In this document: piece by piece, positions 13,702 through 16,212 of the stretch | Layout of the letters: each line of letters opens with the position of its first letter | Numbering within the stretch: position 1 is the first letter of the stretch | From: Chloroflexota bacterium | GTDB taxonomy: Bacteria > Chloroflexota > Anaerolineae > UBA4142 | DNA: 16,212 nt | Direction of reading: 5' to 3' | Assembly (NCBI GenBank): GCA_023381515.1 | Contig: JAMCQI010000006.1 | Coordinates: forward strand, 1 to 16,212 | Translations under genes and position numbers: made by a program | The notes under the pieces: model-generated | What the model was told of the DNA's origin: nothing | What the model saw: the letters and a program-made list of their open reading frames with translations, nothing else | Databases searched by the model: none

Positions 13702-14361
13702 TCACGACGCGGTGTCGAGCAAACCTTTACGAACCGCGTACTGGATGAGCTCGGCGCGCGTTTGCAGGTTCAAGCGATGCATAATGCGAGTGCGATGGGT
13801 CTGGACCGTGCTTTGGCTGATGACGAGTTTTTCGGCGATTGACTGATTCGTGTGGCCTTCGGCGATCAATTTCAGGACTTGGCGCTCGCGCGGCGTCAGT
13901 CCGTCGTAACTGCCTTGGTCTTCGCCCGCCTTGACGCGGGTCAAGTAATCCGATACGAGCCGCCGCGCTACCGAAGGATAGAGGAATACATTGCCCTGCG
14001 AGACGGCGCGAATTGCCGCCATCAGATCTGACGACGCGGCTTTCTTCAAGACGTAGCCGGAAGCGCCGGCGGACAGCGTTTGAAAGAAATACTCGTCACT
14101 TTCGTACATCGTCAGGACCAGGATGTGCACCTGGGGGAATTCCTGTTTGATCGCGCGGGTGGCGTCCAAACCATTGAGGTTCGGCATCTGGATGTCCATC
14201 ACCGCGACGTCGGGAAGCTGTTGGCGGATGATGTCGACGGCTTCATTTCCGTCGGCCGCCTCGCCTACCACTTGGATATCCGGCTGCGCTTCGAGCAGCA
14301 AACGCACCCCTTCCCGCACGATGGAGTGATCATCCGCGATCACGACACGAATGGTAATCAA
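13702..14361 (-). CDS. NarL/FixJ-family response regulator
   Basis: A 219-residue DNA-binding regulator. The receiver (1-120) has the acidic pair Asp10-Asp11, the phosphorylation site Asp56 (VMDIQMP), Thr84 and Lys106, all intact. A LuxR-type helix-turn-helix lies at about 153-215 (LTPRERQVLKLIAEG, then NQSIAEKLVISQSTVQTH). It starts with TTG, supported by AAAGGAGG (14366-14373), four bases away and within the end of the kinase gene. The kinase stop overlaps the start (TTGA), so the two proteins should be made in fixed ratio. Targets are unknown; the bc operon directly downstream is the obvious candidate, with the receiver-like gene first in it. Confidence 0.95.
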   Translation of the reverse strand: MITIRVVIADDHSIVREGVRLLLEAQPDIQVVGEAADGNEAVDIIRQQLPDVAVMDIQMPNLNGLDATRAIKQEFPQVHILVLTMYESDEYFFQTLSAGASGYVLKKAASSDLMAAIRAVSQGNVFLYPSVARRLVSDYLTRVKAGEDQGSYDGLTPRERQVLKLIAEGHTNQSIAEKLVISQSTVQTHRTRIMHRLNLQTRAELIQYAVRKGLLDTAS

Positions 14362-15908
14362 GACTCCTCCTTTGGAGACATCGGCGCGGTGATGCAGATA
14401 CGTGTCCCGTGCCCCGGCTGCGAATCGATTTCCAACGAACCGCCTACCAGCTCCACGCGCTCGGCCATGCCTAGCAGGCCGAGTCCGCGCGTGCCGCTCA
14501 CGGAACTTGCCGTCGCCTGCATGTCGAATCCCTGACCATCATCTACGACGGTGACGCAAACCCGCGTTGCCTCGAAATCGAACCGAATGTCCACCCGGTG
14601 AGCTCGCGCGTGTCGGGCGATGTTGTTGATCGCCTCTTGGACGATCCGAAACAGCGCCAATTCAAGCTCAGGCGCGAGGCGCTGGCGCGACCCCGTGGTA
14701 AGGACCTGGGCATCGATTCCATGCACCTGCAAGTGTTCTTGCGCGTCGGCGCGTATCGCCGCGACGAGTCCCAATCCGTCGAGCACGACCGGGCGAAGAT
14801 CGAGGAGTAGTTTCTGGGTTTCCTCCAAAGCTTGGACGGCCAGATCTTGGGTCCGCTGCCACCGCTCTTTCAGCGAATCGGCTTGCGCCGGCAAGGACTG
14901 TGCGACCGCCTCGATGCTCAGCGTCAAGCCACTCAGAGTTGCACCCAGTTGGTCGTGCAGATCCCGCGCGATTCGCTTGCGTTCTTCTTCCTGGGCGGAG
15001 ATCAGTTTATCCAAGAGTTGCCGGCGCAGCTTCTCCTTGCCGCGCAGCTCGTCGTTCAGTCGCTCGAGCTCGCGGCTGTGCTCGCGCACACGCGATTCCA
15101 ATAGTGCCTTCTCGCCCAGGCCCTCAGCCATTGCGTTGAAAGTGATCGCGAGCGCGCCGATCTCGTCACCGCCGGTAACGTGAACGCGTTGGGAGTAATC
15201 GCCAAGTGAGAATCGTTTGAGCGCCTCGACCATGCGCTCGATCTTGGTGACGACGAGGCGGCTCATGAGCGCGTTGACGAACAGGATTGTTGCGAGAATA
15301 GCGACCGCCGACCAGAGGATGTTCGTCCGCAGGTCGGCCGCTAGCGACGCGTTCACGGACTGCATAGAGAGATCGGTAATGAGCACGCCGTTGTACTTGT
15401 TTTCGGCTCCGTGGCAACTCTGACACTCTGGCTGGTTCTCGATCGGCGTGCAGCTTCGGAGAATGCTTTCGCCCCCTGGCGCGGCAAGTACGGTACTGAA
15501 GGAGTCCCGAGCAGCGCCGGCCGCATGGCAAGCCGCGCACCCCGGATCGCCAAGTGCAAGTTGCGTACCGACGAATTGGCGCGACGACGCGAAGCCGACC
15601 GCGCTGCTGCTGTTCATCAAGAATACGTTGCTGACCTCGGGTTCATTGCCTACGCTGTTTACAATGTCTTGGATTTCGGACAGGTCCTGCCGCAGCATCG
15701 CGTGATGCAGGCTGTCCACGATGACGCCGCCCATGTTGGCAGCGGCATGATCGAGATTCGTCAGCAGGAGATCACGTTGGCGGACGTACTGGAAATAGGA
15801 ATAGACGCTGAGGATGACGAACAGGGGCAAAGCAATGCCTGCGGTAATTTTAAAACGCAGGCTGTGGAAGAAACGCTCCGAGCGCATCGGCTCCATTTCC
15901 CCGGTCAT
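14358..15908 (-). CDS. Di-haem c sensor histidine kinase of the NarX/LuxR-partner type
   Basis: A 516-residue membrane kinase. Helix 1 (about 21-41) and helix 2 (about 195-216) flank a periplasmic sensor with two haem c sites, CAACH (124-128) and CQSCH (162-166). A HAMP linker (217-269) and a coiled coil (270-310) lead to a HisKA_3 dimerisation domain with phosphorylated His318 (RKRIARDLHDQLGA) and an ATPase domain with N-box EAINNIARHA (425-434), DDGQGF (456-461) and GLGLLGM. Two haems suggest sensing of redox state, oxygen, NO or a similar ligand outside the membrane. Haem attachment needs the same machinery as the bc cytochromes. The exact start is uncertain: ATG at 15908, 15896 or 15887 would all precede helix 1. 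It overlaps the regulator gene by four bases. Confidence 0.95.
   Translation of the reverse strand: MTGEMEPMRSERFFHSLRFKITAGIALPLFVILSVYSYFQYVRQRDLLLTNLDHAAANMGGVIVDSLHHAMLRQDLSEIQDIVNSVGNEPEVSNVFLMNSSSAVGFASSRQFVGTQLALGDPGCAACHAAGAARDSFSTVLAAPGGESILRSCTPIENQPECQSCHGAENKYNGVLITDLSMQSVNASLAADLRTNILWSAVAILATILFVNALMSRLVVTKIERMVEALKRFSLGDYSQRVHVTGGDEIGALAITFNAMAEGLGEKALLESRVREHSRELERLNDELRGKEKLRRQLLDKLISAQEEERKRIARDLHDQLGATLSGLTLSIEAVAQSLPAQADSLKERWQRTQDLAVQALEETQKLLLDLRPVVLDGLGLVAAIRADAQEHLQVHGIDAQVLTTGSRQRLAPELELALFRIVQEAINNIARHARAHRVDIRFDFEATRVCVTVVDDGQGFDMQATASSVSGTRGLGLLGMAERVELVGGSLEIDSQPGHGTRICITAPMSPKEES
15261..15387. repeat. Internal copy of the 127-bp exact repeat
   Basis: Identical base for base to 16086-16212. 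It lies in the kinase gene and encodes about residues 174-216, the end of the sensor and the second membrane helix. Confidence 0.95.
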
Positions 15909-15956
15909 GAGTCACATGGATCGACACCGTGCTCTCTTTATGATAACAGGCGCAGG

Positions 15957-16212
15957 TCAAAGGGGAGTCCAAAGCCGGTCGTAATTGCGTCCCCCCGGCG
16001 TCTCACTTTTCCAAGGCGTAACACTTGCCATACTTGCTCTGCTTCCATCTTGCATCGTCACTCCGAATCCGTCCCGAAAAGAGCTGCTCATGAGCGCGTT
16101 GACGAACAGGATTGTTGCGAGAATAGCGACCGCCGACCAGAGGATGTTCGTCCGCAGGTCGGCCGCTAGCGACGCGTTCACGGACTGCATAGAGAGATCG
16201 GTAATGAGCACG
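15957..16212 (-). pseudogene. Kinase fragment joined to unrelated DNA at the window end
   Basis: From the window end to 16086 the minus strand encodes VLITDLSMQSV to VNALMS, identical to residues about 174-216 of the di-haem kinase. Beyond 16086 the frame runs into sequence (SSFRDGFGVTMQDG and on) with no similarity to the kinase, where the real one has the HAMP start RLVVTKIER. It is therefore either the broken end of a second kinase copy or, more likely, an assembly join. Confidence 0.6.
16086..16212. repeat. 127-bp exact repeat at the very end of the window
   Basis: Every base matches 15261-15387 in the same orientation, and identity stops sharply at 16086 (T before it, G before the internal copy). 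The repeat reaches the last base of the window. An odd length of 127 equals the largest k-mer commonly used by short-read assemblers, so it is probably where the assembly graph branched. Confidence 0.9.

Noticed and set aside
15411..16169. 252-codon open frame on the plus strand opposite the kinase
   Set aside because: It lies antisense to the haem-binding part of the kinase and crosses the suspect join near 16086. No motif is visible.
1..16212. CRISPR array or integron attC sites
   Set aside because: No regularly spaced short repeats were seen. The two similar stretches at 6092 and 7733 lack the core sites of attC and are better explained as gene tails.

Overview
The window looks like chromosomal DNA from an uncultured, GC-rich bacterium that respires with menaquinone. 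A member of the Chloroflexota (or a similar lineage) is my best guess. I infer this from the long multi-PAS signalling proteins, the T/P-rich lipoproteins with Ig-like repeats, the fused cytochrome b/cytochrome c gene and the GGGCGA/TCGCCC-type palindromic repeats. No marker gene settles the taxonomy. The last 127 bases exactly repeat an internal stretch, so the window probably ends at an assembly break.

Layout. Bases 1-59 (minus) are the start of a truncated gene with a clear promoter, possibly a transposase. Bases 60-626 show no gene. Bases 627-984 hold remains of a membrane GGDEF protein that lost its middle. Bases 1204-5973 (plus) carry two signalling genes: a triple-PAS diguanylate cyclase and a six-helix PAS-PAS-PAS-GAF-HD-GYP phosphodiesterase. 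They probably make and break cyclic di-GMP from one operon. Bases 5974-6960 are a gene-poor kilobase with a decayed gene tail, a cluster of palindromes, a good sigma-70-type promoter and two strong intrinsic terminators, so it likely makes a small structured RNA. A secreted cysteine-rich orphan protein follows (6961-7728).

From 7749 to the end all genes are on the minus strand. Read in transcription order they are: a periplasmic di-haem histidine kinase, an overlapping NarL-type response regulator, a terminator, a receiver-like protein without a phosphorylation site, a Rieske iron-sulfur protein, a b6-type cytochrome b with subunit IV and a C-terminal cytochrome c in one chain, a membrane-anchored cytochrome c (4-bp overlap), a small lipoprotein, a two-repeat Ig-like lipoprotein, and two overlapping small ORFs of unknown function. 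The core is a menaquinol:cytochrome c oxidoreductase (bc complex). The di-haem kinase and its regulator next door could tune it to redox state or a haem ligand.

The most interesting points are these: the bc-complex cytochrome b keeps b6 numbering and spacing but has Ser where the haem c(i)-binding Cys35 should be; the Rieske protein lacks the usual Ser near the cluster; a degenerate receiver heads the operon; two unknown lipoproteins are attached to it; a small two-gene unit has a decayed second copy of its tail 1.6 kb away; and the 6355-6640 region is a candidate non-coding RNA locus.
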